Assembly (NCBI RefSeq): GCF_020536995.1
Contig: NC_068357.1
Location: 67,015,128-67,079,127 of the forward strand
Direction: 5' to 3'
Length of the DNA stretch: 64,000 nt
Origin: Dreissena polymorpha
Taxonomy: Eukaryota; Mollusca; Bivalvia; Myida; Dreissenidae
Below, in pieces: positions 36,370 to 47,618 of the stretch. The first letter of the stretch is position 1; each line of letters begins with the position of its first letter. The translations under genes and the position numbers were made by a program. The notes under the pieces were generated by a model. The model saw only the letters and a program-made list of their open reading frames with translations, did no database searches and had not been told where the DNA came from.

Positions 36370-37852
36370 CCAAAGTCGCTCACCTGATACTCAAAGGAAC
36401 TGACCTGTTCTGCGCAGCCCAAGATGTCATTAGAACAAATGTTCTAACCAACTCGCATGTATTGTGAACACCATGGCGGCAACGTTTTTCATCAGACTGG
36501 ATACATTTTCGTACCCATCCAAAAATCATTAAAACAAATATTCTGACCAAGTTTAATGAAGATTGGACACAAAATTTGACTTAAAGTGTGTTAACAAGTT
36601 TTTACAACAGCCATATAAGGAAAAATGCACCACCCCCTGGTGGCCATGTGTTTTAACCAACTGAAACAATTTTTCAACTCATTCAATATATAATTGGGAC
36701 GATTCTTGTCACCAAGTTTCATGTGGCCCCTAGAGTTTTACTTAAGCCATAAATTATATAGCATTATAAAAAAAATGCCCCGCCCCTGGTGGCCATATTT
36801 TTAAAGCAACCGGGACCATTTTCGAACTTCTCCAAGATATCATTTGGACAAATCTTATGGCCAAGTTTCATGAAGATCGGACAATAAATGTGGTATCTAG
36901 AGTGTTCACAAGATTTTACTATAGCCATAATCATATAGCCATATAAGGAAAAATGCAATTCCCCGTGGCAGCCATGTTTTTTAAGCAAACGTAACCATTT
37001 TCTAACTCATCCAAGATATCATTAAGACAAATCCTTTGACAAAATTTCATGAAGATTGAACAATAAATGTGGCTTCTAGAGTGTTAACAAGATTTTACTA
37101 TACCGGTTTAAGGAAAAATGCCCCGCCCCCTTGGCGGCCATGTTTTTCAACCAACCGGAACCATTTTCGAACTCATCCAAAATATTATCGGGACAAATCT
37201 TCTGATTAAGTTTCATGAAGATCGGACAATAAATGTGGCCTCTAGAGTGTTAACAATGTTTTACTAAAGCCATATATAGCCATATAAGGAAAAATGCACC
37301 GCCCCCTGGTGGCCATGTTTTTAAAGCAACCGAAACCATTTTCGAACTTTTTCTTCATATCATTGGGACAAATCTTCTGATGAATTTTCGTGATGATCGG
37401 AAAATAAATGTGGCCTCTAGAGTGTTAACAAGGTTTTACTAAAGCCATACAAGGAAAATTGCCCCGCCCCCTGGGGCCATGTTGTTCCACCAACTGGCAT
37501 CATTTTCGAACTCGTCCAAGATATTATTGGGATAAATCTTCTGACCAAGATTCATGAAGATCGGACAATAAATGTGGCCTTAAGAGTGTTAACAATGATT
37601 TACTATAGCCATATATTGCCATATAAGGAAAAATGCTCCGCCCCTTGGCAGCCATATTTGTCAAGCAAACGTAACCATTTTCAAACTTATGCAAGATATA
37701 ATAGAGACCAATCTTATGACAAAATTTCATGAAGATTGGACAATAAATGCGGCCTCTAGAGTGTTAACAAGGCAAATGTTGACGCCGCACGACGGACGAC
37801 GGACAAAAAGCGATCACAAAAACTCACCTTGAGCACATTGTGCTCAGGTGAG
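36370..37852. repeat. Dispersed repeat built of ~190-bp tandem units, in the MACPF 5' region
   Basis: About seven degenerate units, each with ggaaaaatgccccgccccctggtggccatg, accattttcgaac and atgaagatcggacaataaatgtgg. The ends carry gctcacctga and its complement (tcaccttgagcacattgtgctcaggtgagc). It is a common bivalve repeat type. Confidence 0.8.
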
Positions 37853-39349
37853 CTAAAAAGGGTCGAACGATCCTCCGTTTTAACTTTACAATATAATATT
37901 TTTAAAGATAAAACTTGCTTGTATCTTACTCAGGGATATATATGTATCTCAAATCTTTTAAAATTGGTCACATTTTTTTAAACAAGAAAGCGCACAAAAC
38001 ATTAGGTACTGTTACAAAATATTGTCTGAAGATCAATAAGAAAAATACACAAATACTTTCACGGATTATATCAATGTCATATAAATTTTTTGTAGCAATG
38101 GTCTTTTATGCATGTAGATTTTGTATAACTCTCAAGTTACGAGTACATGACCTTAATAACAAAGAATGAGGCTCTCGTTACTCTATGCGCTAATACCTTT
38201 AATTGACTGGCACACATAATTACAACTACCTTATACAGCAAAACATTGTGCCCAACAATGTAAGAGTTGTATATTTTATTCATGTTTAATAAACACTTTT
38301 ATGTTATTTAAAGCACGTTTCCTAATAAAAGGTAAATATAAGAAATAAGTGTTTTATACTAATACATTTTGAACCATATTCAACGAGAAGTTAATCTTTA
38401 CAATTTTATCCGCGATCGTATGTATTGTAGTCACGCGTGGTAACATTTTATTGTAGTAAATGGCCAAACTCACAAATCCCCCCCCCACCTTAAAAATAAT
38501 CTTACAACAATATGTTGCATTATGTAAATTTTGAAAAGCAAATCAACAACAATCGTCGCTAGAAATAGTTTTTTCTTGATAATGTTGGTGTCATACATGA
38601 CGGAAATGTATGACGGAATTTATACTGTTTCCTTGTTTCACATGTGTACATGTCTGATTAGGACTTTTGTAAAACGTTTTTACAACTTTAACAGAAAAAC
38701 GGTACATGGTAAATACTATAGTATAAAATTATCGACCAACTTGCCTGTATTCAAGTTATACTTCTGCATAGTATTTTGAACAGTGTTTCCAACCTGTTTG
38801 GCGGCAAATGGCAACATGACCCCAGATTGTCCTTGCTTGGAGGAAATAGCGGAAGTTAGAGACTGAAGGGTACTAAAAACAGAAACTATTTTTTTTTACT
38901 AATAAACTTGAAAAACTGCACTAATCCAAAATACCTTTAAGTATACAGCATATGGTGATGTAATTTAGATTCAAGTTTGCGGTAGCTTGATTTTGTTACG
39001 TTTTTAACTTTTCTCATTCCTAACCTGACATGGTTAATGCTTTTATTCTTGAAAGAATCAGTGATTTCAAAGAAATTAAATGTTTTCAAATCCCAGCCAC
39101 TCACAGTATAAAGCGTAGATTTTTGCTCTGGAATATCATTAAAACCTAAGTAACGCTTTTACTCTTATATAAAACAGTAAAATAAAAAACTCTCTTTGAA
39201 ACTCTTAATTATTCACTGTGTATGTACATATGCAGCCACATGTATAACTAGACCGTTCGTTAAATTAAATATAGTAAACCACTTAGGAAATTGGAATTAC
39301 AAGTCAACCGATGTCCTTTGATATAGGTGCTTTTATAGTAATAAATGAC
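37853..39349. other. Gene-poor stretch, possibly MACPF intron
   Basis: AT-rich with a C run near 38479. One AG...GT bounded open stretch on the minus strand (38794-38862) could be an exon; no peptide match is recognised. Confidence 0.3.
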
Positions 39350-39357
39350 CTCACCAG

Positions 39358-40289
39358 TAGATCTGTAACGTTTCGGTTCGATGCATCGAAAAACCGGTTC
39401 AACGCCGCCGATCTCGATTCGATACCATACGGCCATTTCGATTCGATAAATGCCAAACCCGATTGATCCGCATTTTCAACCTTACTTTCCAAATCCGTCG
39501 TCTAAACTTTCTTGACATTGTAATACGTCTTGTGATTGGTCAATAGCCACTTTGGCATCCATGAATGAATGAATAACATGCTGAGCAGTACATCAGCGGT
39601 AAAATTGCTTCTTCAACCACGCTGAAAGACGAACTGTCAAAATTAAAATCAAAAGTATGGGAACATTTCAGATTTCGCGAAGGTTCTGATGCAAAGGCAA
39701 CTTGCAAAACGTGTTTTGTTGACGTAAGTTACCCTGAATCTGGAAGCACTACAAATTTGAGGCAACATTTAAAGAGAAAAAACTCGGTTGATATTTCAGA
39801 TGTGATTTGTATCTCCTACATTTTGTTAACAGAAAGGTACTGTTACTAAATTATACCCATGTGATGTTTTGATCCCATTTTTTCAATATATATGGTTTGT
39901 TTACTTAATGTGTGCATTCTGTTTAGAAGTCAACTGGAAGTTGTTAATATACTTTCATGTATTTTTTTCTTTTAAACACATGTGAAACATTTTGCATTTT
40001 ATGTTACTAGGAAGTTTTGTTCAATAATTTTGTTACTTATAAACAATGTTGCGTTTTTAATTGTATTTCAAAAATTAAACACTTTAAATATACAGCATAA
40101 TAAGTTAATAACTAATACCAAACATATGAATTCATGCCCCGGATTCATGCCTTGGACAAACCAAACATGAAACAGTTTGAAAAATAAGCAGCAAATAGTG
40201 TAATTTTAATCGAATCGAAAATAAACGAATCGAACCATTTGGTATCGAATCGAATCGAATCGAATGATGGGTGAATCGTTACAGCTCTA
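39358..40289. mobile_element. hAT transposon relic with BED zinc finger
   Basis: The ends TAGATCTGTAACGTTTC and, inverted, TAGAGCTGTAACGATTC are hAT-type TIRs. They are flanked by a perfect 8-bp duplication CTCACCAG (39350-39357 and 40290-40297). Near 39640-39790 the plus strand reads a BED-type zinc finger (VWEHFRF, CKTC, NLRQHLKRK), the DNA-binding front of hAT transposases. The catalytic part is missing, so it is an internally deleted element. Confidence 0.85.
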
Positions 40290-40484
40290 CTCACCAGTAT
40301 ATCAAAACCACTGCAGTATAATAATAATAAATATCGAACCCATAATTGCATCTTATATATTTAAAAAATTTGTTTAGAGGCATGCATAGTTTTCCATATT
40401 ATCGGTAACTAAAAGATAAATATAGAAACTAGAAGAGGATAAATAGTTACGGTTACAACCTTTGATGTCGTGCGTCCGTCACAA

Positions 40485-40584
40485 NNNNNNNNNNNNNNNN
40501 NNNNNNNNNNNNNNNNNNNNNNNNNNNNNNNNNNNNNNNNNNNNNNNNNNNNNNNNNNNNNNNNNNNNNNNNNNNNNNNNNNNN
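40485..40584. other. Assembly gap of exactly 100 N
   Basis: Exactly 100 N is a common placeholder for a scaffold join of unknown size. The two sides are separate contigs, and their order is a scaffolding inference. Confidence 0.97.
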
Positions 40585-40764
40585 TCTCGCCATCTCGATC
40601 AGCATACTGAAAAGCAGTCGTTCATCTAGTGTATCCCTTACTATAGATCGCCATCGCCATAATTATCGTCGTCGACGTTTCCAACAACATCTTCAACAAG
40701 ATATAAGTACACGCTAAGGTGAACTGTGATTCCAAAGCACGTTAGTTTAATTTCATACTTGAAC

Positions 40765-41126
40765 TCAGGTCTTGGCTCGAAACAAATTTGACCAACCCGG
40801 TTGAAACGTGTCAGATTTAAACTTAAGAGAACCTCTTAACTTTGGCTTTTCAGTTGATGTGATGCTCAAATGCTTCGATACTATTTCCCACAACTGTTTT
40901 GCATCAGCTTGTGGCTTGATGCGATCATACTTCGAAATTGCGGACGAGCATACGATGACCATTTTGCGCGTGAAAATACATGTTTGAAATGTAACAATTT
41001 CCCAACAGAACTTAATGTGTTTGCGATACAGATCGTTACAAAATGTGCATATATAACGCTGCGCAAAACGTAAACTGCAATTATGATGTTTGTGACACTC
41101 TTTCGGCTATTGCTAACACTATTCAT
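40765..41126 (-). pseudogene. Fossil part: unknown protein relic at contig edge
   Basis: Minus-strand coding traces including KYDRIKPQADAKQLWEIVSK and an acidic stretch towards 40640. No family recognised; probably continues past the gap. Confidence 0.35.
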
Positions 41127-41159
41127 TATCGAAGAACGAAACCCCCGATATTTGGACTC

Positions 41160-41622
41160 GCAAACAGACCAAACCTGACAACGACAAAGAAGAACTGATT
41201 TGTGTTACATTTCTTGCGGCGTTTGTTTCAAGAACTGCGATGGTGGTTGTCTGTTAGAAAAATACGAATGGAATGCATACAGATAATGGAACAAATTGTA
41301 TGGACTTTCGAACAGATTGTTGTGTGGTCGCAAAGACTGCACCAAACTAATTGCGCGACTTCAACTGGAGAAAGAGCAAGCTGTGAAAGACTCTCGAACT
41401 TGTATTGTTTGCCGCATTGAAGAGAAACCTGTGTGGTAACTGCATGCTGGCACTTGTTTTGCGTAAAACTGTTGCTGGCGCATGCATATGACGGAACAAA
41501 TGCGCTGTGTGTAGAACTGAGATGTGGGGTTGGACGCCGATTTATTGGACCGATTAGAAGTTATGACTTTGAGTGTTTTATATCGATAAATAAACCGTTG
41601 AAATGCATTTTATGTGAATAAA
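41160..41622 (+). pseudogene. Fossil part: RING-finger protein relic
   Basis: A cysteine-rich front (CGVCFKNCDGGC) and a charged helix (LQLEKEQAVKDSRT) precede a C-terminal C3HC4 RING core beginning CIVCRIEEKPV at 41401. The C-terminal RING placement resembles IAP-type E3 ligases and viral RING proteins. AATAAA at 41589-41594 and 41617-41622 end the gene. It is broken. Confidence 0.6.
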
Positions 41623-41701
41623 AAGTAGAAAACAGAAAAATACGCTTTTGGTTGTCTTATTGCATGAACAAAACAAACACACAAGTTTACTGTTATTGTT
41701 C

Positions 41702-41707
41702 TTTATT
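41702..41707 (-). terminator. Poly(A) signal of minus-strand fossil gene
   Basis: TTTATT on the plus strand, about 80 bases from the convergent RING gene's own AATAAA. Confidence 0.55.
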
Positions 41708-41739
41708 AACAACATACAACAAAAAGGTACAACACTTAT

Positions 41740-42390
41740 TCATCACTCACATTTTCTTCTTCTGCGCTTTTCGACTCAGACTACGACTGACACCTTTGTA
41801 AGCTTCTCTTCCTAGGCCTTGAACGTTTATCTCAGTTTTCACTAAGTTCGTTTACTGACTTCGGTTGAAGGTTTTCCTTTGACTACGTTTTCTCTTCTGA
41901 GCAATCGTCGTATCATACGCGTTTTGTTGTGAAATGTAAGAAGTTGTGGATGCGTTTAAGAAACATCACCACTTTGTCATGCCTAGGTGCTCAGCGAGTT
42001 CGATCATGGTTAACCAGGCTAGAGATTGACTGCCAATCCGAGTAATCTAGCGTGAGACCGTTACATTGGTACTCAGACAGGTTCATGAGAATTTCAAACA
42101 CTTCATAATTCTTGAACACTGTACTTCGGCTGAATCTTGACATGATTTGTCTAACGTTAGTGAACATTTTCACAATTGCTGCTGGGTATGATTTTGTTCT
42201 TTGCCCACATAAAATACAAACCTGTCTTTGCTTGTTTAAGCGACTGAATGAGCTTGAAGAGATTTTCAATACCAATATCGTACTTCAGTTAGTGAACAAG
42301 CGATTAGTGGCTTCGGTTGTCAGTGACCCGTTAATATCTTTAACGTTTATGGTTGACATGGTGGACATGGTTGTGTGTGGTTTGAGTGTT
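41740..42390 (-). pseudogene. Fossil part: unknown protein relic with charged C-terminus
   Basis: Traces run from a methionine-rich start (MSTMSTINVKDINGSLTTEA) near 42360, through a body with VCILCGQRTKSYPAA and MSRFSRSTVFKNYEVFEILM, to a serine/arginine- and glutamate-rich tail near 41745. Convergent with the RING gene. No family recognised; broken. Confidence 0.4.
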
Positions 42391-42639
42391 TCTATAGAAA
42401 AACTAACCTTAAATAGATTTTATAATCGCTTTTCCAAACCGTAATTTGTGATTGTATAGACAGTTGAACATCCACAAAAAGTCATGTTTTTTCTTGAGCT
42501 GGGAATCACATCCTATAGTGTTAATCATAACAAGAAAACATAAACCCTAAAAGCGAATAAGGACAGAGTGAAGTGTTTCTCGAAGTTTTGTATTTATCGT
42601 AAATAAACTTTATGTATGTGGAATGTTAACTGTACTTTC

Positions 42640-42990
42640 GTCAAACATGAGAAAAAATTGTAAGCTTTAAGTCGGTTGTATCCACAAATAGATCGCCAAT
42701 ACTGAATCAAAAGGCTTGTATTTCGCTAGTTGTCAATTTTTTGAACAACGACATGCGTTCATCGTCTTTGACTCATTGAGAACCATGGTGACACACGTTG
42801 AATTCCACACCCGAGTTTTGAGTTCATTTCTACTAGCTTGCTTCGAATATTCGTATTGGTTCTTCATTTCTGTTATGTATGAAAATGCATAGCGAGCATT
42901 CGTGGTGATGTCTAGAGTACATGGTGAAGCAAGTAGGGGTGTTTGTGCTAACTGTTCGTCTTCGTCAACACATCAAAACCTCGTCAATAT
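42640..42990 (-). pseudogene. Fossil part: unknown protein relic
   Basis: Minus-strand traces with ARYAFSYITEMKNQYEYSKQ and RVWNSTCVTMVLNESK. No family recognised; broken. Confidence 0.35.
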
Positions 42991-43031
42991 CCATTGATAA
43001 GGCAAACAAAGTTTACAGTTCATTGATACAA

Positions 43032-43620
43032 TTTATTTACAACAACATTCAAAATGTAACACACAAGTCAACATAATCATACAATATTGCAACAACGTAG
43101 TCATTCGTCTCATCGCTCAATTCTAGATCACTGAGTATAGTCTTTTCCTTTTTCGGTTTCTTTGCAGCTTTCGTTTCACACCATTTGCGCATTCTTTTAA
43201 CAGCAGAGACCGTTCATATTTCCTTTTCATCATCGTTTAGCGTATCTGAGATTTCTGTATCGGAGATGTCGATATCGGCATATTTGCGTTTTTTTTCCTC
43301 ACATTGGAAGATTTTATTCGCTCTATTAGCGCAAACATTTTTCGTCTTCCCAGAACCGAGTATTTTGTTAATCACACATCAATTGGAATTCGATCGAAAA
43401 CGTTAGAGAGCTCACAGTCTTCACACATCGTCCTGCAGGTTTTTTGTTTTCTTGATGCCCTTTATCAGATTCTGCGTTCTTACTTTGAGGCTTTTGTACT
43501 GCGCTAGTTTGGCATCAATCTGTTTTAGTTTTTCTGAAAGTTCTTTTATCTTCAAAATAATTTAGGCGACAAGAAGACACCTGACTCGACTTCAGAAACC
43601 AAATTCCTTTTCACGCCGTG
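43032..43620 (-). pseudogene. Fossil part: basic/acidic protein relic with nuclear-type signal
   Basis: A lysine-rich coiled-coil-like front (KIKELSEKLKQIDAKLAQYK) and a C-terminal part with EKKRKYADIDISDTEIS, VKRMRKWCETKAAKKPKKEK and an acidic end. The basic cluster resembles a nuclear localisation signal. AATAAA (minus) at 43032-43037 follows the stop. Broken. Confidence 0.4.
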
Positions 43621-43869
43621 ATTGAGTACAGTTTCGCAAACTGCTGTATTCGTTCTCGGTTTTCGTTTTTATAGCATAGCTCGAGGTCAACATTGCTTGT
43701 GCATCGTAGAAAGTGATTGCGAGTGTGCTTATTTGTTAACTGCAGCTATATATATACGCTTGAAAAATAATGCACGCCTTACTTGTTCATCATTGGCTGG
43801 AATAAACGAATGTAGTACGCCTCTTTTGCTTTACGCACATGCTTGTCTCGCTCTGTCTCCAAAACGAAT

Positions 43870-44190
43870 ACAGTGTAACGTTCTTTTACATCGCACAAGT
43901 GTTCCCACATTCTATCAAATGATCAGTAGCTCGACAATAGTGCTGTTCTGTTCGAATATGAGAGTTGTGTGTGTGAATGCGTTTTCTCAATTAACGGTCT
44001 CGCCAATATACTCACCGCCGCAAGTGTTGCACTTCAGAACATATATAACATCTTTTGATTTACAAGTCAAGTTCTCTCCATCTTCAACAATGTATACAAA
44101 ACCACAATTGAACTGAAAACTATTTCCACTCTTTTTTTGAGAACATAAAGTGCAACGCATACCGTTACATGGTTTAACTTTGTAATCCAT
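43870..44190 (-). pseudogene. Fossil part: GIY-YIG nuclease-domain relic
   Basis: It opens MDYKVKPCNGMRCTLC, a zinc-binding-like CxxxxxxC pattern. The GIY-YIG core DVIYVLKCNTCGGEYIGETV follows, with the downstream arginine/histidine helix (LRKRIHTHNSHI) visible nearby. No reverse transcriptase lies upstream, so it is not the tail of a Penelope-type element. The domain cuts or nicks DNA in repair, homing and mobile systems; its role here is unknown. Broken. Confidence 0.6.
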
Positions 44191-44310
44191 ACAAATTCGA
44201 TATTTCGAGATTGTGAATAAAAATGTGTTTATACGCTTTTTGTTACTGAGACGTGAAGATCAGCTGGTACCGTGAAATTGATTCCGTGTTCCTGCATAGC
44301 ACAAGTAATG

Positions 44311-44571
44311 TCAAAACACGAACAGTTTTTGCGAATTTAGCTGACTGATATGTAGAGTTTTACTAACTTTTGTGAAACAAAACTCGATTGTCAAGTCGAA
44401 TATGAACACGTTTTCGTCTCCAATATCGTCTAGTATGGTTTCAAAAATGCTTTCGAGCAGTTCTTGTTCATTGATCAAAACGCTGATGCATTTAAAAACG
44501 TGGATGGAAAATTCTTGAGTGTTACCAATGCTCTCGCGTTCAATGGTATACATGTTGTCATACAAAGTCAT
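44311..44571 (-). pseudogene. Fossil part: unknown small protein relic
   Basis: About 86 codons with FSIHVFKCISVLINEQELLE and FETILDDIGDENVFIFDL. No recognised family. Upstream coding traces are weak. Confidence 0.4.
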
Positions 44572-44639
44572 TGTGTTATGACAATAGCGGATACAAACGC
44601 TTTGATATATGTTAACTGTTTACAACAGTATCGTTATGC

Positions 44640-46844
44640 CGAGCTATGCTGTGTAGTACAATTATGAAGCAAATAGCAGCTATCACAAGCACAATGAATC
44701 CACCAACACAAACAGCGACAGTTTCCCAAAACGTTAATTTTCTTAGTCCCGGTTCGTCATTCAATGTACTTTACCACAACAAAACCTCGCAATCGTGGGA
44801 CTGTGTTTGCATTTTTCGATTGAAATGGTCTTTGATCGCATATCGACATACGTGCATTCTTGTCCACTGTTCGTCCTTTGTTGTACACAATGAAGTGATC
44901 GCTTGTTACAGAAGTGTCATCTATATTTTTTATTTGAAACTTTGCCTCACTCATATTGTGTGCCGTGTTCTGAGTAATGCTAACCAAATATGAAACAACC
45001 GTATTCCAAATCGTAAACACTCGCAATACTTGAGTGCGAACAATTTTCATCAATCCGAAAACATTTGCCATCATTCGCTTTCACAGCACCAATATCGCAG
45101 TATGTGAAATTAGCCATTGTATGTGTGGTACGCGAATGAAATGACCATTTCTCGCTATAAGCACAGCATTCGTGCTCTCGGTACAATTCTCAATTTGATA
45201 CGTATTTCTATATAAACGACATACAATTTATCAACAGCTGTGCCATCTTTGGTGCTGAAGACAGTAAGTCGATATGATGAAGCCTTTTTCGCGAGAATAA
45301 CTTCGTTACTCACTTGTTTCACTATTTGACTTAGCATCGCACGTAAAGCATGATTACGTTCGTTGATAATCAAGAGTGTGTATTCACGAAACGGAGAAAA
45401 ATGCGTATTAGAGGAAATCTTGAATGATGAATCCAAGTTGATGAAATAGCAACGATTGTTATGTACTTTGCGCGATGTAGTAGAACGATTACATGTTAGG
45501 CAGTAACAATTTTGCAATCCATACGTAGATACTTCTGCAACGGTCTGCTTGTTGTGCTTAATTCCCATTTTATGCTTGTTGATAGCATCTTGCATATTTT
45601 GAAATTTTTGGTTAAGGATGTTATCGTTTTTAACTGGCAGACTAACGTTGAGTTTTGGCTTGTTAAGAGCATTTTGAATTTTGTGAGAAGTTTGGTTAAC
45701 AACAGTATTTTTTTTAACTGGCGGACTTATCTTGTTTTTTGGATTGTTGGTAGAAGTTTGAATATCGTAAAATTTTTGGCTAACGAATATTGGCATTTTG
45801 AATATCGTGAACTTTTTGGCTTACGATAGGGTCAACGATAGGTTTGTTTGTTACTGACAGAACTTTAGTGTTTTTGAAAAAAAAGTCAGAAAAATCGATA
45901 ATTGGAACATTTTCAGCGCTTTGCTTTTCATCCAAATTATCGTCAGAGTAATCCTCATCAAAGTTATCCTCGTCAGAGTAATCCTCGTCAGATTGATCAT
46001 AGTCAAAGTCGAACTTATCATCGATTTTTAAGCGGATCTCACTCATTTCTTGCTCTATTTGTGTAATTGTGTCTCGCAATTCTTTGGACTTAGAAGGGAT
46101 TATTTCCAAACCTAGATCATATTCTTTGATATACTTGGCGACTGACAAATCATTCATTTTTCTCTTCAATAACGCATTTTTGATTCGTGTTAACGCATGA
46201 TCCTGTTTCTCGGGACTAGCACCTTCTAAATTCACATCGCACCATGTCCCTAACGTTGTACACAGTTCAGTATTGAATCTGATGATGGCATGACCGTGCA
46301 TCCCATTTGCACAAATTTCACTTCCATCATAGGTCAATGAAAAATTGTACGGAAACAAAGGTATCCAAGCGTGTGTGTAAATCTCATTAAACACAGATGC
46401 CACAAACTCACTGATAGAGTACGTTTTCGGCTCAATTTGCAATCTAACTAAAAGACTGGGTAAGTCGTAAGTGATAAACATTGATCCCGCTACAAAACCA
46501 TCAACTACACTGTATACCGGTTTCGAAAACGCTTTTTTCTTGTTCGGACATCTAGATAGACCTATGGATTTGCATTGTTGCTCATGACCTTCTAAACTAA
46601 ACTCTGGGTTTTTCATCCATTTGTTGAAAAATTGTAAATTTTCTTTGACATCGTCGTATAATGACAAATACTCATAGGTTACGTTTATCAACACATAAAA
46701 TAAACCATTCGTAACGTCAATCGGTGTATTCTGTACATGCTTGAAACAAGACGGTTCATAAAAATTTGGTTTAGGACGTCCTAACGCATTTGTTTGTAAA
46801 ACTAAGGGAAAAAACAGGGCGACTATATGCACAAACATATACAT
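44640..46844 (-). pseudogene. Fossil part: large type I membrane glycoprotein relic
   Basis: Parts in order on the minus strand: a signal peptide (MYMFVHIVALFFPLVLQTNA) from about 46844; a cysteine-bearing ectodomain with sequons NVTY and NFSLT; an Asp/Glu-rich stretch (near 45930-46030); three or four ~30-residue repeats around SQKVHDIQNA, SHKIQNALNKPK and NQKFQNMQDAINKHK (45600-45830); a second cysteine-rich region; and near 44650-44720 a transmembrane helix (VGGFIVLVIAAICFIIVL). A tatata motif lies about 37 bases upstream of the likely start. The order is that of an envelope glycoprotein; no known family is recognised. Broken. Confidence 0.55.
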
Positions 46845-46880
46845 GACGAGTTTTGATGCATTGTCATTTTGGAAAGTTCC

Positions 46881-46887
46881 TATATAA
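46881..46887 (-). promoter_or_regulatory. Candidate TATA box for the fossil glycoprotein
   Basis: The minus strand reads acttatatagg about 37-43 bases before the signal-peptide ATG; the motif is nearly symmetric. Confidence 0.4.
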
Positions 46888-46933
46888 GTATTTTCTACAA
46901 ACAATTGAAGTTATTTGTCTTCCAGTCATTCAC

Positions 46934-47445
46934 ATGGATACACCACAAATAGCATTCCTATGTGTCTGTGGACAGATTTCCAGCATGTAGAAATAAATAC
47001 AAGAGAACATTTTGCACATCGATTCGAAACGTACGCAAGACTCAAAGCTTCTCTACAACCAACGAAGTTGATAATGTGTCTATTTGATGAATTGTTGAAT
47101 TCGTTTGCAGCAAAACAAACATAAGCAAAATCAAGATTCAACATGCGCTGATGGACTCTTGTACTTCAAGGAAAACCTTTTCAGTTTGGTCGTTTCTGAT
47201 CAAAGATGTGACAAAAGAAACCTTGAACGTTCTTGCTACGAAAGCGAACCTGTGTAGATTCGATTTATTGTATGGTTTCATTCATGCCGAAAACTGGATA
47301 TGTGGTGCAATTGATTTTCGAGGTGCTGAAAAGTCAAAAGATATTGCCAAAGATATTCTTGAAACAGAGCACGTTTTTGAAATGTTTAGCGCGAATGCGA
47401 TGACAAGATATTCCAATAAAATGTCCATGAAGAATATTCAATAAA
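46934..47445 (+). pseudogene. Fossil part: small plus-strand protein relic
   Basis: Coding traces include FETYARLKASLQPTKLIMCL and a second stretch at 47151-47444 with WSFLIKDVTKETLNVLATKA and GAIDFRGAEKSKDIAKDIL. The latter loosely recalls the fold order of Rep-type proteins (FT-like strand, G-x-I-x-F, K-rich helix), but no HUH motif is present. The stop codon lies inside an AATAAA (47440-47445), as in compact viral genes. Broken. Confidence 0.45.
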
Positions 47446-47530
47446 ACGTATTGTATCATAGCTTGTGTTTTCGTGATTTGTTCAGAACATACTCAAATAA
47501 CAAACAACACGCACAATTGTTTCAAGGTTT

Positions 47531-47536
47531 TTTATT
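47531..47536 (-). terminator. Poly(A) signal of the BIR-protein relic
   Basis: TTTATT on the plus strand, about 85 bases past the gene end and about the same distance from the convergent plus-strand gene. Confidence 0.55.
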
Positions 47537-47618
47537 AACATATACAATCGAACACAACAAAACAAACATGCATAAAATGTAATTATTGAGTCACACATCT
47601 ATGTGTTAATATCATGTA

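Noticed and set aside
36764-37730. ORFs of 68-74 codons near the MACPF gene
   Set aside because: Located in a tandem-unit dispersed repeat; the same peptide pieces recur with each unit.
43987-44190. Tail of a Penelope-like retroelement
   Set aside because: The GIY-YIG core would fit, but no reverse transcriptase traces lie upstream and the neighbours are viral-type genes.
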